The position numbers and the translations under genes were made by a program. Shown here in pieces: positions 22,052 to 33,242 of a stretch of DNA of 64,000 nucleotides (positions are counted from its first letter, which is position 1; every line of letters begins with the position of its first letter). This stretch comes from Pseudevernia furfuracea. Lineage: Eukaryota; Ascomycota; Lecanoromycetes; Lecanorales; Parmeliaceae. The stretch is taken from the NCBI GenBank assembly GCA_022315425.1, contig JAIUPT010000030.1, positions 372,001-436,000 on the forward strand, written 5' to 3'. Below the pieces are notes generated by a model, which was not told the DNA's origin, made no database searches, and saw nothing but the letters and a program-made list of their open reading frames with translations.

Positions 22052-23017
22052 ATGTTCCACCAACCACCGCCGTCGGCTCCGAACCGAAAGAAAATGAAAA
22101 TTCACCAACATCACGAATCCAAGAGATGGACACGCCTTCCAGATAACGAGAAATGCCTCGAGTGCTACCCTGTCCGAAGGCCGTTCCTTGAGACGGCTTT
22201 CGGCAAAATACCTCCAGAAATTCGCGCGAACATCTTCGAAGACGTGCTGACAGTTGGGTCTCTATCACCATTGAAGGATGGCATATCTGTTCCAATGGCG
22301 AAGACCCCACAGGGCCCACACCCCCAGCTCACAGGATGTCCAGCAGGTCCAGCATCATGTCTTGCTCTCCTACAGACATGCAGGCAAATATACCACGAAA
22401 CCTCGCTCCTCTTTTACACTCTCAACACATTTCATCTCTCCAAACCTCAGGACATGCTCTCATTCCTTCGCCATCTCGGAAAAGAACGTTGCGGTGAACT
22501 TAGGTCTTTGCACCTCGAGGACATGCTTGTGCAGGTGCCACGGTACTCCCAGGAAATCTTGGATGGTTTCCGCTCTGAGCACCGTTACCCCGAACACACT
22601 CTCGCAAACCTCGCGTCCTTGCGCCGCGATGAGATACACCAGGACGTCAGGAAAGCAGTGCAGCTACTCAACAAGCGCGGCAACCTCCGGAAGATATATC
22701 TGAATATGCGACCTTCTCAGACCCTGCAATACATCAATCTTTGTACGCAGGTACCCGGTCTCAACAACAGAGAAATTGTATTTGCGTCTCCAACCCGTTG
22801 GTCCGTGACGGTTCCGTCTACTTGGGAGACACCGTCATGGTTCCTTACCTTTCTTAAACGAGATCATACGCTGGGGACATTACTCGCTGACAGGTCTTAT
22901 TATGCGTACTGGGGAGGGAAAGAGAAGTATCGTGTTGAGGTGGATATAGTGCCGGTATTGCCAGAAGGGAGAACCGATGCTAGGTTGGATCATGAACGAA
23001 CGCTCTGTGGATGGTGA
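22052..23017 (+). CDS. F-box/DUF7730-like protein
   Basis: A single exon of 321 residues. Near residue 50 it has the F-box-like core GKIPPEIRANIFEDVL, and near 110 the hallmark LLQTCRQIYHETSLLFYTLNTFHL. These two blocks define a large family of fungal proteins annotated as DUF7730 or F-box-like. The rest matches the usual layout: a predicted alpha/beta region with RSLHLED and LRKIYLNMRP, then a Trp-rich C-terminal part. Full F-box proteins recruit substrates to SCF ubiquitin ligases; for this branch that is inferred and no partner is known. An in-frame GTG lies nine bases upstream, but the ATG at 22052 is the natural start. The degenerate duplication just upstream may overlap its promoter. 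Confidence 0.75.
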   Translation: MFHQPPPSAPNRKKMKIHQHHESKRWTRLPDNEKCLECYPVRRPFLETAFGKIPPEIRANIFEDVLTVGSLSPLKDGISVPMAKTPQGPHPQLTGCPAGPASCLALLQTCRQIYHETSLLFYTLNTFHLSKPQDMLSFLRHLGKERCGELRSLHLEDMLVQVPRYSQEILDGFRSEHRYPEHTLANLASLRRDEIHQDVRKAVQLLNKRGNLRKIYLNMRPSQTLQYINLCTQVPGLNNREIVFASPTRWSVTVPSTWETPSWFLTFLKRDHTLGTLLADRSYYAYWGGKEKYRVEVDIVPVLPEGRTDARLDHERTLCGW

Positions 23018-23562
23018 AATTGGAGACGGCAGCGGTGTGGATACAGCAATGGAGAGTCTAGATCTCTCTTGAGCTTCATTAGCTCAGCCAAAATTGGCTT
23101 CTGAGATAGTGCCCTGACCAAATACACAGACAATAGAGATCGTAGCCAAAGCTCTACACTTTGATACAAGATGTCTTCCCAATGCACTTAGTGTGAATCT
23201 GGCTTGCGGTAGGCCTGATGCTCCAAGTCATCAATGTTATCTGTTGTGATACTCAAATTGTAGGAGACAGTCACATTGAGAGGAAGCCACGGTGCGAGTC
23301 CTTGGTCCCTGTTCCCCTGTATGGAATTAACCAATGGGGCTTGGCCGCGCCGCTGAGTTTATAGCTTCTTCAGTACTCTAGACTAAAACCATAGATGCCT
23401 CCATTGTTCACAATCTTTGAAGAGTAATTGGCGCTTATTCAACGCACAGAGACAAAGAGCATGTGTCGCTTCGTAGAAGCCTCGTCTTGAGGAAAGAGAG
23501 GGCAGGAACGGCCATGCGCATCTGCGCCAGTTACCACTACAAAGTCACAGTGGAAGACAGCA
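23018..23562 (+). other. Intergenic region, no recognised gene
   Basis: About 545 bp between two plus-strand genes. It presumably holds the terminator of the F-box-like gene and the promoter of the next one. Nothing else stands out. Confidence 0.6.
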
Positions 23563-26148
23563 ATGCCTTCACGTGTTTTCCAGGACCTTATGCGTGAGGA
23601 ATCTCCGCCATCAGATAGTGAGAGGTCATTCGTATCAGCAGCATCAGAAAACACGTCGAGTCGGCCTAACAAAGACGCTCCCATTGGCCAATCGGCCGCA
23701 GTAGCGCTACCTTCACCACCACGTCACTCAGCAATCGCGCTCACCAATTTCACATCACTTATTACGCCTAAGGCTACAGACAACAACTCAGACAGTTCAG
23801 CCGGACTACAAGCATACTCGCCATCCTCGTCGGCATCGCCTACTCCACTTGCCCTACAGCTTGGATCTTACTTCGCCCCGCAACCTGGTGCTTCGGGCAG
23901 TGAAGCTCGATCTCCACAGAATAGAAGGCCACCTGCCTCACGCTCTAGCCATGGTATAGAGACGTCTTCAGGTCCTCCGCCAGCCTTGAGCACTCGGCGC
24001 TCGTACAACGCCGAATCGCCTTGGCGAAGCCCTCCAAGCGACCCACGAGCCATACACCCACCTATGGTACACAGCGCAAGCATTGACTCTCTTGTTAGAC
24101 AAACGCAAGGTATTGCGAATGATCATATCGAACCCCACACTTCAGAGGGTGCGCGCTCAGCACGACCACGGAAGTCGTCAATAGTGGAGGGTGGGACAAT
24201 AGCAATGGACGGACGGTATGAAGTTCAGTCCGGGAGTGAAGAAGATCAAGATTCGACACTGCGTATCAATGGTCATAAGGCAAGAAACGGAAGGCATATC
24301 AGGAAGGAAAGCGGTCAACAGCAATCCCAGTCTTCACACGAGGACCTCTTCTTGAACCTGGCACGGGCAGACTCGGTAGCTGACGATCGGCCAGAGCCGT
24401 CGAATAAGAGTGAAAGAACACGTTCTCGACTTCGAGGTTCAAGTTTGCAACAACCGCGCGAAAGTCGCCCCTCATCTTCACACAAGCCGAGTACCAGCGT
24501 TGGGGGGTTTGGCCAACAGGTCTCATCGAAGCAATATAACCGATACGAGTCCTCGTTCAATTCCTCATTCCACCGTTCCCCTGAGAAAAATTCGATGTTG
24601 TCTTTCAGAGATCCCTCGGCCAAAAGCCGATCTTATGCAGCGTCTGCACATCCCCTCGACCAACGACAACGCACCAATAATACTAGAACACCTTTCGGAG
24701 GGTTAACGCAAGATGGCCTGGCGCAAGATCGATCGCCTGAGCTGCCACTGGGAAGTGGAAGACGACGACCTATACGTGAGCCATCTCCTGGACTCGTGGG
24801 CTTAGGCCACAAGCAATCTAATTTGTCCTATACACCCGATGGCGATTACGAGTCTTCATACTTTTCAGGGCAACAATACCGGGGCGGAGAAGCAGACGAA
24901 GACCCTCAAACGCCCCATGCAGAAGGCACCGAGTCCACTGTGTCCACAACGGCACCCTCAACTGTCTGGGATGAGCTCGAAGACATGAAGTCTAGAATAC
25001 GCAAGCTTGAGATCACTGGTAAATTACCAGCCTCATCAAATGCAGCGATGTCCAATACCTTTCGCGAACGTCCGCCGACTGCAACAACAACTATGACTAC
25101 GAATTCATTGTCACCAAAACATCGCCACATGGAAAGTGTCTCCCCAGAAGCCTCTACGGTCAAAGCGCCCGAAGTTGCGAACGTACATCCACTCCTGCAT
25201 GCTGCTTTGGCAAAGACCAAACCCACAATCAATGCGAACCTCTATAAAGCTCTGGAGGCCACAGCATCGGATGCGCTAACCTTGGCGGCCATGACAGGGA
25301 GTGCAAGCGCCCAAGGTGTCTCTCCCAGCTCAGCATCCGTTGCTGGGACCTCCAATGGAATCGACAGGCAATTGCGAAGGAAGGCAGACAACATGTGTCG
25401 AAGTCTCACCGAACTTTGCATTGCATTGGCAGAAGAGATCTCCGAGACTGAAATGGCCGTCGGCAAAATTCGACCGGGAAGTAAGGACGCCAACGGAGTA
25501 TCACAACAAGACGAACCGTCTTTGCAGGACTTGAGGTCTTTTCGTGCTACCAGCGACGAACCTGAATTTAGGTCAAGCTCCAGAGTCATGAGCCGATTGG
25601 AAGCTCGACGTACGAGCCTCGCGCTTGGCTCCAGTCCCCTTAGTCGCAGGGAGTCTCCACAAGAAGCTCCTACGCCCACTCAAGCAGTGCCACCTACATC
25701 AAGCAGATTGGATAGGACATCCTCGGTCATCCACCGCATTCACGCTAGTGAAGATCAAGGGGATACTACAAGCAGCAGGAGGCCGCTGTCTCGAGCTACA
25801 ACGGAAACTGGGCAGATAAGACCGTCGCCGCAGACAAGGGCATCCCGGGAATACACATCCCAGCATCCGATGCCCAATCACCCGCAACGATCTCCATCCG
25901 TGCAATCATCGTTGCCCACACGAAAAAGCTATTTTCGTTCGGCCTCACAATCTCCACTCACGCCCAACGTGCCGCCGGGAAATAGAAGATACCTTGATCG
26001 TTCAACACCACCGTCATCGGCAGATAGCAGCCGTTTGGCAGAGGCGAGGCAAAGAAGGATCGCCTCGCTTGGCCAGCATACATCTGCGGGTCAATCGACA
26101 ATCGGCATTGCCTCTGGGAGGTTGCGGCAGCCTGAGGTAGAGCAGTAA
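23563..26148 (+). CDS. Large Ser/Pro-rich disordered protein with a short conserved core
   Basis: One uninterrupted exon of 861 residues. Most of it is low complexity: Ser, Pro, Arg and Gln, with many SP/TP and RSS-like sites that would suit kinases. Two ordered-looking blocks stand out: TVWDELEDMKSRIRKLEITGKLP (about 467-489), a likely coiled coil, and HPLLHAALAKTKPTI followed by LYKALEATASDALTLAAMTG (about 545-585). A helix near 610-640 (RKADNMCRSLTELCIALAEE) follows. Ascomycete proteins of this build are usually annotated only as conserved hypothetical or, misleadingly, as LPXTG-motif proteins. Some large disordered fungal proteins sit at septal pores; whether this one does is speculation. 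The absence of introns in 2.6 kb contrasts with its neighbours. Confidence 0.75.
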   Translation: MPSRVFQDLMREESPPSDSERSFVSAASENTSSRPNKDAPIGQSAAVALPSPPRHSAIALTNFTSLITPKATDNNSDSSAGLQAYSPSSSASPTPLALQLGSYFAPQPGASGSEARSPQNRRPPASRSSHGIETSSGPPPALSTRRSYNAESPWRSPPSDPRAIHPPMVHSASIDSLVRQTQGIANDHIEPHTSEGARSARPRKSSIVEGGTIAMDGRYEVQSGSEEDQDSTLRINGHKARNGRHIRKESGQQQSQSSHEDLFLNLARADSVADDRPEPSNKSERTRSRLRGSSLQQPRESRPSSSHKPSTSVGGFGQQVSSKQYNRYESSFNSSFHRSPEKNSMLSFRDPSAKSRSYAASAHPLDQRQRTNNTRTPFGGLTQDGLAQDRSPELPLGSGRRRPIREPSPGLVGLGHKQSNLSYTPDGDYESSYFSGQQYRGGEADEDPQTPHAEGTESTVSTTAPSTVWDELEDMKSRIRKLEITGKLPASSNAAMSNTFRERPPTATTTMTTNSLSPKHRHMESVSPEASTVKAPEVANVHPLLHAALAKTKPTINANLYKALEATASDALTLAAMTGSASAQGVSPSSASVAGTSNGIDRQLRRKADNMCRSLTELCIALAEEISETEMAVGKIRPGSKDANGVSQQDEPSLQDLRSFRATSDEPEFRSSSRVMSRLEARRTSLALGSSPLSRRESPQEAPTPTQAVPPTSSRLDRTSSVIHRIHASEDQGDTTSSRRPLSRATTETGQIRPSPQTRASREYTSQHPMPNHPQRSPSVQSSLPTRKSYFRSASQSPLTPNVPPGNRRYLDRSTPPSSADSSRLAEARQRRIASLGQHTSAGQSTIGIASGRLRQPEVEQ

Positions 26149-26941
26149 TAATTACGGTATGGCTCTGGTTTTAAACGGGTAGCTTTTTCTTCTCCCTTGT
26201 AGCAATAAGGGTGGGGTCAAGCCGAGCGCGGTGTCCAGGTGTCAGAAATACGAGTCATTCTGGTATTAACGTCTAGAGAATTGGGAGGGCGAAAAAGCGA
26301 TATGTCGGTATCAAGCCGCGACGCTTCGGCAGATTTGATCTCATCGAACAGATTATTTAGATATCTGATAGAGCTACACTAAGATGTTCCATTCGCTTCC
26401 TTTGGTTTTCGCGATCATGCAGGCCTGTTCAATGCCCATGCGGTATCCCGGGATTCTAACCCAGCACATGTAGTCCCTGCAGTAGTCTCGATAACTCGCA
26501 AAGTCCTTGCATAAAGTCCCGGTATCCTATACATTTCAACTCGACTACGCATGCGACAGCCATGCGTTGTGAAGAATCTGACAGCTCTCACTGGGCTACC
26601 GACAACATGGCTAGGGTAGTATCATATTTGACTCACCGCCTACATCACATTCCATTATATCGACACCAGAACTTCATATGCAATCTTCACACCGAGTCTT
26701 CACCCCCCCGCGTTCCATTAGGACCTGTCAAAATACGACGAAGGTGTCATTCTTTCCCCACCTTTACTTTGGAGTCCACAATACCATCACGAAAACACTT
26801 TACACTCCAACCCTCTCCCTCGACACTTCCTTCTCTCTAAGCATCTCCTCTCCTTCCCTATACTCAAAGAGACTCCTTCATTCCAAACACCCATCGTCTA
26901 GTTCTCTACTTCACTCATCAACAGTGGGCCCGACCCACGCC
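26149..26941 (+). other. Intergenic region, no recognised gene
   Basis: About 790 bp. An open frame runs into the Tpt1 start from upstream, but its translation is pyrimidine-driven (Ser/Leu/Pro/Thr) and looks like a 5' leader. CT-rich sequence at about 26810-26930, just before the ATG, is typical of fungal promoters and leaders. Confidence 0.55.
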
Positions 26942-28236
26942 ATGCCCAACAGTCGAAAACGCAAAGGCGAACCGAGAGAGGTTGAGATTTCGAAGAGTCT
27001 GAGTTTTCTGCTTAGACATGGGGCGAAGGCTGAGGGCATTCAGCTGGATGACGCGGGATGGGCTAATGTTGCTGATGTGGTAGGGTTCTGATGATTTCTT
27101 TATCTTTTTTTTCGTGCAGAATGTGTGGCATTTGTTGGCAGGTCCGTCTTATATCTCACGTCTATGTCTTTATCATTTTCGTCGGAGCCATTTGGCTGAA
27201 TCTTGTTGTCTGTCAGTCACGATGATTCGCTTTGGTCCACTGCACACAAAGAAAAAATCTCGTCAACAAACATCCTGGGGTTTCTTCTTTTATGTGCTAT
27301 CTATATCTATCTTGACCTCATACTTGAGGACCTTTACCATTTTCACAGATGCCGTACTCGTTTCCTGCAACGTCCCAAAGCCTATCTATCCCCACGGGAA
27401 CCCCAACTGACCAAGCCATCCAGCTCCTCTGGCGCCGCATCGCCTCCCTGAAAGTCGACCTCTCGGAACTCCAAACCATCGTCGCCACCAACGACAAGAA
27501 ACGCTACCAAATCGAACCCGAGCCCGCCGGCCCCCTCCGCGCCCCCTCCGTCCGAACCGGCACCACCTCCGCCTCCGACCCCGCCAACTGGCGCATCCGC
27601 GCCACCCAAGGCCACTCCATCACGACCGTCTCGAGCGAGCACATCTTCCAACCCATCCTCCTGACCGACGCCGACTGCCCGGACTACGTCGTGCACGGGA
27701 CGGACGAGGACCCCTGGAAGGAGATCCAGCGGACCGGCGGGCTCAAGCCGATGCGGCGGAAGCACATCCATTTCGCGACCAAGCTGCCCGCGGCGATGCC
27801 GCCGCTCGACCCGGTGTTCCAGTCCCGGAGCCGGCCGCCGAAGGAGGCGGGGGACGGGGTGATTTCCGGCATGAGGAATGGGAGCACGGTGATGGTTTGG
27901 GCCGATGTGAAGAAGTCGTTGGCAGGCGGGGTGAAGTGGTGGCGGAGTGCGAATGAGGTGGTGTTGACGGAAGGGGTGGGGGAGCCGAAGATGCTGGGGC
28001 TCGAGTGGTGCAAGTGGGTGGAGAGGAGGGGGTCGGGGGAGATTTTGTACGGGGAGAAGGTGGAGAGTGGGGAGGTGATGGAGATGGAGAAGAGGATGGA
28101 TAGGTTGGGTGTTGGGTTGGGGGGTGGGGAAGGGGGGTCTCGAGACAAGGTGGACGGGGGAAAGGCGCCTCAAGAGAAAAGGAGCGGGGAAAAGCTTGGG
28201 CAGGCTGTCGCGGTGAAGGATAATTGGGATGATTGA
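26942..28236 (+). CDS. TPT1: tRNA 2'-phosphotransferase (Tpt1/KptA)
   Basis: Exon 1 is 26942-27079 and exon 2 is 27424-28236, joined at phase 0 through a 344-nt intron, giving 316 residues. The join reads GWANVADV|LLWRRIASLKVDL, matching the family (winged-helix N-terminal lobe). Catalytic-site blocks are present: SFLLRHGA with the early Arg-His, ATNDKKRY, PDYVVHGT, and RRKHIHFATKLP, with KWWRSANEVVLTEGVG giving the late Arg. The enzyme moves the 2'-phosphate left after tRNA ligation onto NAD+, the last step of tRNA splicing in fungi. Beyond the catalytic fold is a Gly/Lys/Glu-rich tail (about residues 262-316) that looks disordered. Exon 2 begins very GC-rich and C-biased on plus, then becomes G-biased; on minus this produces long spurious open frames. 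Confidence 0.9.
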
Positions 28237-28715
28237 GATAGATTGACGTCATGTTTTCTCTTCACATTCATGCATTTTTGTATCTGACATTTGCATTCGA
28301 GGAGATAGATTCGCTTTCGGTATCCACATTATATGAATCGCTACAGCTACGGATCGAAAAAGGTTCAGGGCGCCTCTTTAGTCGACTGAATAGCATATCA
28401 TCGAACAAACTTGCTAAGCACGGCGATGTCAGTGTATACGTTGATCAAGTTTGCATCATTGTAGCTTACGAGTCAAGTTTTCGCAAGTCTGGGATGAAGT
28501 CAGAAAGGGATTGCCCTTTTCCGGGTCTGTGGCCGAGGCATTGACGTACTGGTATAGCTACACTCCCCTCGGCCTGCGTGATTGGGCAAACGTCATCCAG
28601 ATGACTTATGAGATCATCCTTTGGCCTTCACTGAGGTTGGAAACTGAGGGTCGGTCTTCCCATTTTAGCGGTCTCCGGCTCTCGAATGGCGATTCAAAAG
28701 GAATGCCTATTGGGA
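28237..28715 (+). other. Convergent intergenic region
   Basis: About 480 bp between the 3' ends of TPT1 (plus) and EFG1 (minus). A small open frame exists (28251-28544 plus) without recognisable similarity. I see nothing else. Confidence 0.6.
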
Positions 28716-29559
28716 TCATTTTTCAAAGAATCCGCCATCACTCTCCTCGTCCTGCCCTTGTGGTGCAGCGCTCTTTGACGATTCAGATCCGCCGCCACCA
28801 TTCTTGCCTTCGCGGTTTGATCTGCGTTTCTCCGGGGCAGGTTCCCTTTTTCCTACTGGTATATTGGTCGCCAATTTCCCATCTTTTAACGCCTCCAATG
28901 TTCCCTCTGCCGTACATTGCTCGACTAACTTCCACACGGCTGGTTTCTCTGTCACCATCTTTCTTGCTGCTGTTTCTCCACCACCGGCATCCTCTTGGCG
29001 TGGAAATAGGCTCTGATACTTCTCGGTCAGAGGGTGGTAGATTGTATAATTGACGTCGATCTCCGCATCATGCACTTCCATTTCGAGCTGCTTGTGTTCG
29101 GACGTATCTGTTGAGGAGGCATCAAGACGTTTCTTGAGCCTTTTGTGGGCTCTTGTGGCTTTCTGGCGCTCTTCAAACATCGTCGTAATTAGCACAATAC
29201 ATCCCAATCGGACGTAGCTTGGCCAGAGCTAGGAATGACCCACCAAAGAATCGCACCATGTGGTATCTCTTGATGAGCTCGTTCTTCCGCTTGTCTTCGT
29301 GAATCTTCTCTACGTCTTGCTTGTATCCAGCCAACGCTCGCTCCTTTTCTATTCGGATGCCAGCGGGCAGATGGTCGGAATGCTCGAGTGCACGGGTCAG
29401 GTCACGTATCTTCGATTTGAGCTGGTTGACAGAGGCGGATTTGGTGGCCGGGGGTGCAAAGTCGTTGGATTTTCGACGCTTGGAGGGGTGGTTGAGGGTA
29501 CGTCGAGATGCTGACTCTGGTGGTATAGAGTCATCGTGATGGGACCGCTTGGTTCCCAT
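28716..29559 (-). CDS. EFG1: rRNA-processing protein Efg1
   Basis: Exon 1 is 29559-29244 and exon 2 is 29170-28716, with a 73-nt intron and the junction FF|ERQKATR in phase. The product has 256 residues. After a basic, disordered N-terminus comes the family core: VNQLKSKIRDLTRALEH, LPAGIRIEKERALAGYK, KYHMVRFF-like RYHMVRFFERQKATRAHKRL, then VDVNYTIYHPLTEKYQSLFP in the form IDVNYTIYHPLTEKYQ. The C-terminus is Lys/Glu/Ser-rich. In yeast Efg1 is a nucleolar factor of the small-subunit processome needed for early cleavages that mature 18S rRNA; this is family knowledge. The gene is head-to-head with SEA4 across 347 bp. Length and motif order are normal. Confidence 0.92.
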
Positions 29560-29906
29560 GTCTGTTCCTGTTATAAAAGTTTGGCTTCAGGTAAATTAAG
29601 GTCTGCTGCAGAAGATTGGAGTTCCTGGTGGGGCTTGCCGTACACGTAAACTATTTTAACGCTAAAACCAAAATTACGAGATATCAACCACCCCCTCGAC
29701 GTTCAACAAGCCTGTACACACCATGCGGCGGCATCCTCCAATTGATTTCACTAACGATGATACGAGCCTATAGACTTAGATCTGTCTAGCTAGTGGCCTA
29801 ATCAATGCATCATGTCAGCCTTACGGCTTTGCCAGTCCGACTACTTTTTGGATCCGGCGAATAGCTTCTAGATACGGATTAAAGTTGACGAGCAGCTTAT
29901 GCCAAA
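29560..29906. promoter_or_regulatory. Divergent promoter region EFG1/SEA4
   Basis: 347 bp between the two start codons, so both transcripts must start here or very close by. No TATA box is obvious. The gap is short enough that regulation may be shared, but I see no specific operator. Confidence 0.5.
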
Positions 29907-32900
29907 ATGGAGACTGCGATAAGATGGTCCGAAAGTTCTACATTGTCAGAGCAGCGTTTCCTCATTGCCGATGTTAACGGCCGTTCTTTCAAACGCTGCG
30001 AAATCAATTGTTACGATGGCACAAAACTTCAGCATCGTGTTCTCTCAACCTACAGCAAGGTCCCTCCCTTTCGTGCTTTTGATTGGGCTCCCTATGACGA
30101 GAGACTCGCGGCTGTGGGACAATGGTCTGGAGAAGTCACGATCCTGCGAATTGATGATGCGGTGGCCAACATTCCTCTACCTGCAAAGCATCAACGTCTT
30201 TGCAATGCTGTCGCTTTCAGTAGGACGGGGCTGCTGGCTGCTGGCTTAGAAAGGGTCAGGAATGATTTTTGTCTCAACATATGGGACGTCAATCAACGTC
30301 TCCCAGTAGTCATGTCTCCAGGAGGCAGATCTTCAAAAGGATTTGTTGAACCTTATCGCAAATTTGCGAGCTCGGAAGCAATTTCAAGTATCAAGTTCTA
30401 CTCTGTACAGCCTGAGGTCTTAGTCGCTGGGATCAAAGGAAGAGGCATTCGAATCTATGATTTACGGGAGAATACTGGGAGCCCTTCGCTGCATTTTCAG
30501 ACTTCATGTGTCCACAACATTGCTATTGATCCTCTGGATCAAAATTACTTCGCCTGTGCTGGGGTTCCAAAAGATACGACCATTCAGATATGGGACCTTC
30601 GTCATGGCTCGCCGTATACTGCAGCTTCTCTAGGATCAAGTTCAGATCTCGACACATCAGCGGGAAGCCCAGTGCTTGAATACAAGGAGGTTTTCAGTAC
30701 CGCGAACCAATCAATTAAAGTACCAGTGGATCCCACAGGTGTAATGATATCAAGTATTTGGAGTCTGCGGTATTGCAAAGGTAAAAGCGGCTGCCTTGGC
30801 GCTCTTGCAAGCAATGGAGAGTTTAAAGTCTTCGAAACCAAACACGAGTATTCTCCCTTGAAGAACCTTCATGAGCCACGACCGGACCCAGGCTCTGGCG
30901 TACCAAGTAAGAACGAGAGGTCCATCTTGACCAAGCGCATTCAACAGGTTGAGCTTGCGTGGGATGACAAGCGAAAAGGTCGTCTGGAGAAAGACAGAAT
31001 CGTCGCCTTTGACTTCACCAATCTGGCTGGCTCCAAGGGTACGCCTTGTGCAATTGTCCTTCGTGGCGACCACAGTGTTGGCGTAGTTGAGCTCAACGGC
31101 CCTGCCCCAGCTCTTGCGGTCTCACCGTTTGGCAACATTATTGTCAGTAAAAGCAACTCCTCAGTTTCCACTAGCACATCGAATCCTGAGGTTCGTTTCT
31201 TGAAAAATACGATACGCAGACTGGATCCTCCAAGTGAAGCTAAAACGTCCGATCTTTTCATCTCAATTCAAGGCAAATACGGCAGTGCCAAGGCTAGAGA
31301 GCCTGTTGAGAAACCTTTGTCAAGCCGCGAGTCCCATGAGCAGCTTCTTGCAATTCGGACTCGTGACACAAAACTTGGGATAGAGGAAGCCTTGGCTGTA
31401 TTCACTTTTGCTCGTCGCCGCGGCGCCGAGGGCTACCTATTCGATTGCCAGAAGAACATCGGAATTTTGCAGGATGACCGTTGGCTTCAGAGACTCTGGA
31501 TTTGGATTGATCGTAGGTAGGCTATTTGCAGAATTGAGCAGCCGCTGATTCAAAATAGGAGCGAAGAGCAGTGCTGAAAATAACGCCATGAGCACAGAGG
31601 CGCTGGACCTCAGCTTCTTTGGTGTCGCCAGCATCTGGAACAACGATCTGGGTGAGCTGCATCACGGATAACGATACTGACCTTTCTAACTTCCGATAAA
31701 GATTCCCAGAGAGGTCCCAATAAGCCTGGCAAGCCAACATACCCTAAAGACGTCGCTGATGCCGTCGAAACACTGTGCGATAAGCTTAATCTGCCCGATT
31801 TCCGAATGTTAGAGTCCGCCGCTCCTAATCATCGCCGATTGTGTCTGTATACTTGTGGCTTAGGGCTCCCATATCAAAAGCTCGAAGCCATGGTCTCAGA
31901 ATTCGTGCGTCAAGGACAGAATACCAAAGCAGCTGCTCTCGCAATCATCCACGACCAAGCCTCGCTAGCCTTTCAAGCATTGAAGAGAGGTAACACTTCT
32001 CCGGCGCACAGAGAACTCGCTCTCGCACTGGCTGGATACAATAAAGGAGTCATCGATGACACATGGGAGGAGACTGTCCGAGACATCAAGAGTGATCTTG
32101 ACGATCCATACGCCCGCGCGATTCTTGCGCTGGTCAGCTATGGCGACTGGCACGACGTCCTAGCAGAAACGTCACTTCCACTCCGGGACAGACTTGGCAT
32201 TGCTTTAATGTATTTGGATGACAATGAGCTTACACACTACATCAGTAATAATACAGCAGAATGCATCCGAGAAGGCGACATCGAGGGCATTATCCTAACA
32301 GGTCTTACGGAGCAAGCAGTCGACCTCTTCGAAAATTACATTCGCAAATTCTCCGACCTGCAAACAGCAATCCTAGCCATGTCCTTCACCTGCCCAAGCT
32401 ACTTCACTGATTCTCGCGTCGACCTCTGGCGCCAGACCTACCGCTCCCAACTCAATAATTGGGGCATGTTTATTCCCCGCGTCCATTTCGACGTCCAATC
32501 TACCAAACTCTCCATATCGCTAGGTGGCGAACCAGAAATACGGCCACCAGCACGCCAGGTCAGCATTCGCTGCAATAATTGCGACCAAGCACTGCACCGC
32601 AAGTCCAGTCGTGTTCTCCCACCAGGCTCCTTTGACAGCTTCGGTACTCATCAAGGCTCAATCTTCGGCGACGCCAAATCTGGTACCGTCTGTCCGAAGT
32701 GTGGGCGGCATATGCCTGCCTGCGTGATCTGTATGCAATGGGTCGGCATGCCAGACCCTCACTCCCGTGGTGCTGTCGAGGAAGCAAAGAAGAAAGCAGA
32801 TTCAGTCAGGGATGGGAGTGCCGAGATAGATCCATTGGAGAAATTTTTGACAGTTTGCAGACGGTGCTGGCATATGTCTCATGGTGCGCATTCTCGGGAA

Positions 32901-33029
32901 TGGTTTGATGGGCGGTTCAATGAGAGGACGCAAGAGTGGATTGGAGGCCATGATAAGTGTCCAGTGCCAGGCTGCAATTGTACGTGCAATGCTATTGACG
33001 TTTTGCACCAGCCAGAAAGAGGAGCATGA
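29907..33029 (+). CDS. SEA4: SEA complex subunit Sea4 (Mios homolog)
   Basis: Exons are 29907-31512, 31559-31651 and 31702-33029; both introns are about 50 nt and in phase; 1,008 residues, close to yeast Sea4. The N-terminal half is a WD40 propeller (FRAFDWAPYDERLAAVGQWSG, AVAFSRTGLLAAGLER, LNIWDVN, IRIYDLREN, IQIWDLRHG). The middle is an alpha-solenoid (ALAIIHDQASLAFQALKRG, ARAILALVSYGDWHDVL). The C-terminus holds paired Cys/His zinc sites (CNNCDQAL, CPKCGRHMPACVICMQW, CRRCWHMSHGAHSREWF, CPVPGCNCTC), the RING-like module of Mios/Sea4. By homology it belongs to the SEACAT/GATOR2 arm that relieves inhibition of TORC1 at the vacuole when amino acids are present. All expected zinc ligands seem intact. 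Confidence 0.92.
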
Positions 33030-33242
33030 TCGACTTGAACATATCGGAGAACTGGTGGCAAGGGAAACGAACGAATGCGAGTACCTCGGCACCTTCACGC
33101 ATAATTCCCAATCTGTCAATTGCCCCTCTTACGACCGCTTTGAGTAGCGTGGCTGAAATCCGAGACCTTCCCTAAACGGTTATACTGGCTGAGCGCTTGC
33201 GAAACGAGACAGTGAACGAAAAAATTGCACACCGAATTTGAA

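Noticed and set aside
27382..28252. Two long minus-strand frames antisense to TPT1 (about 260 and 170 codons)
   Set aside because: They are His/Pro/Leu- and Ser/Pro-rich shadows caused by the biased composition of TPT1 exon 2; the plus strand has all catalytic motifs.
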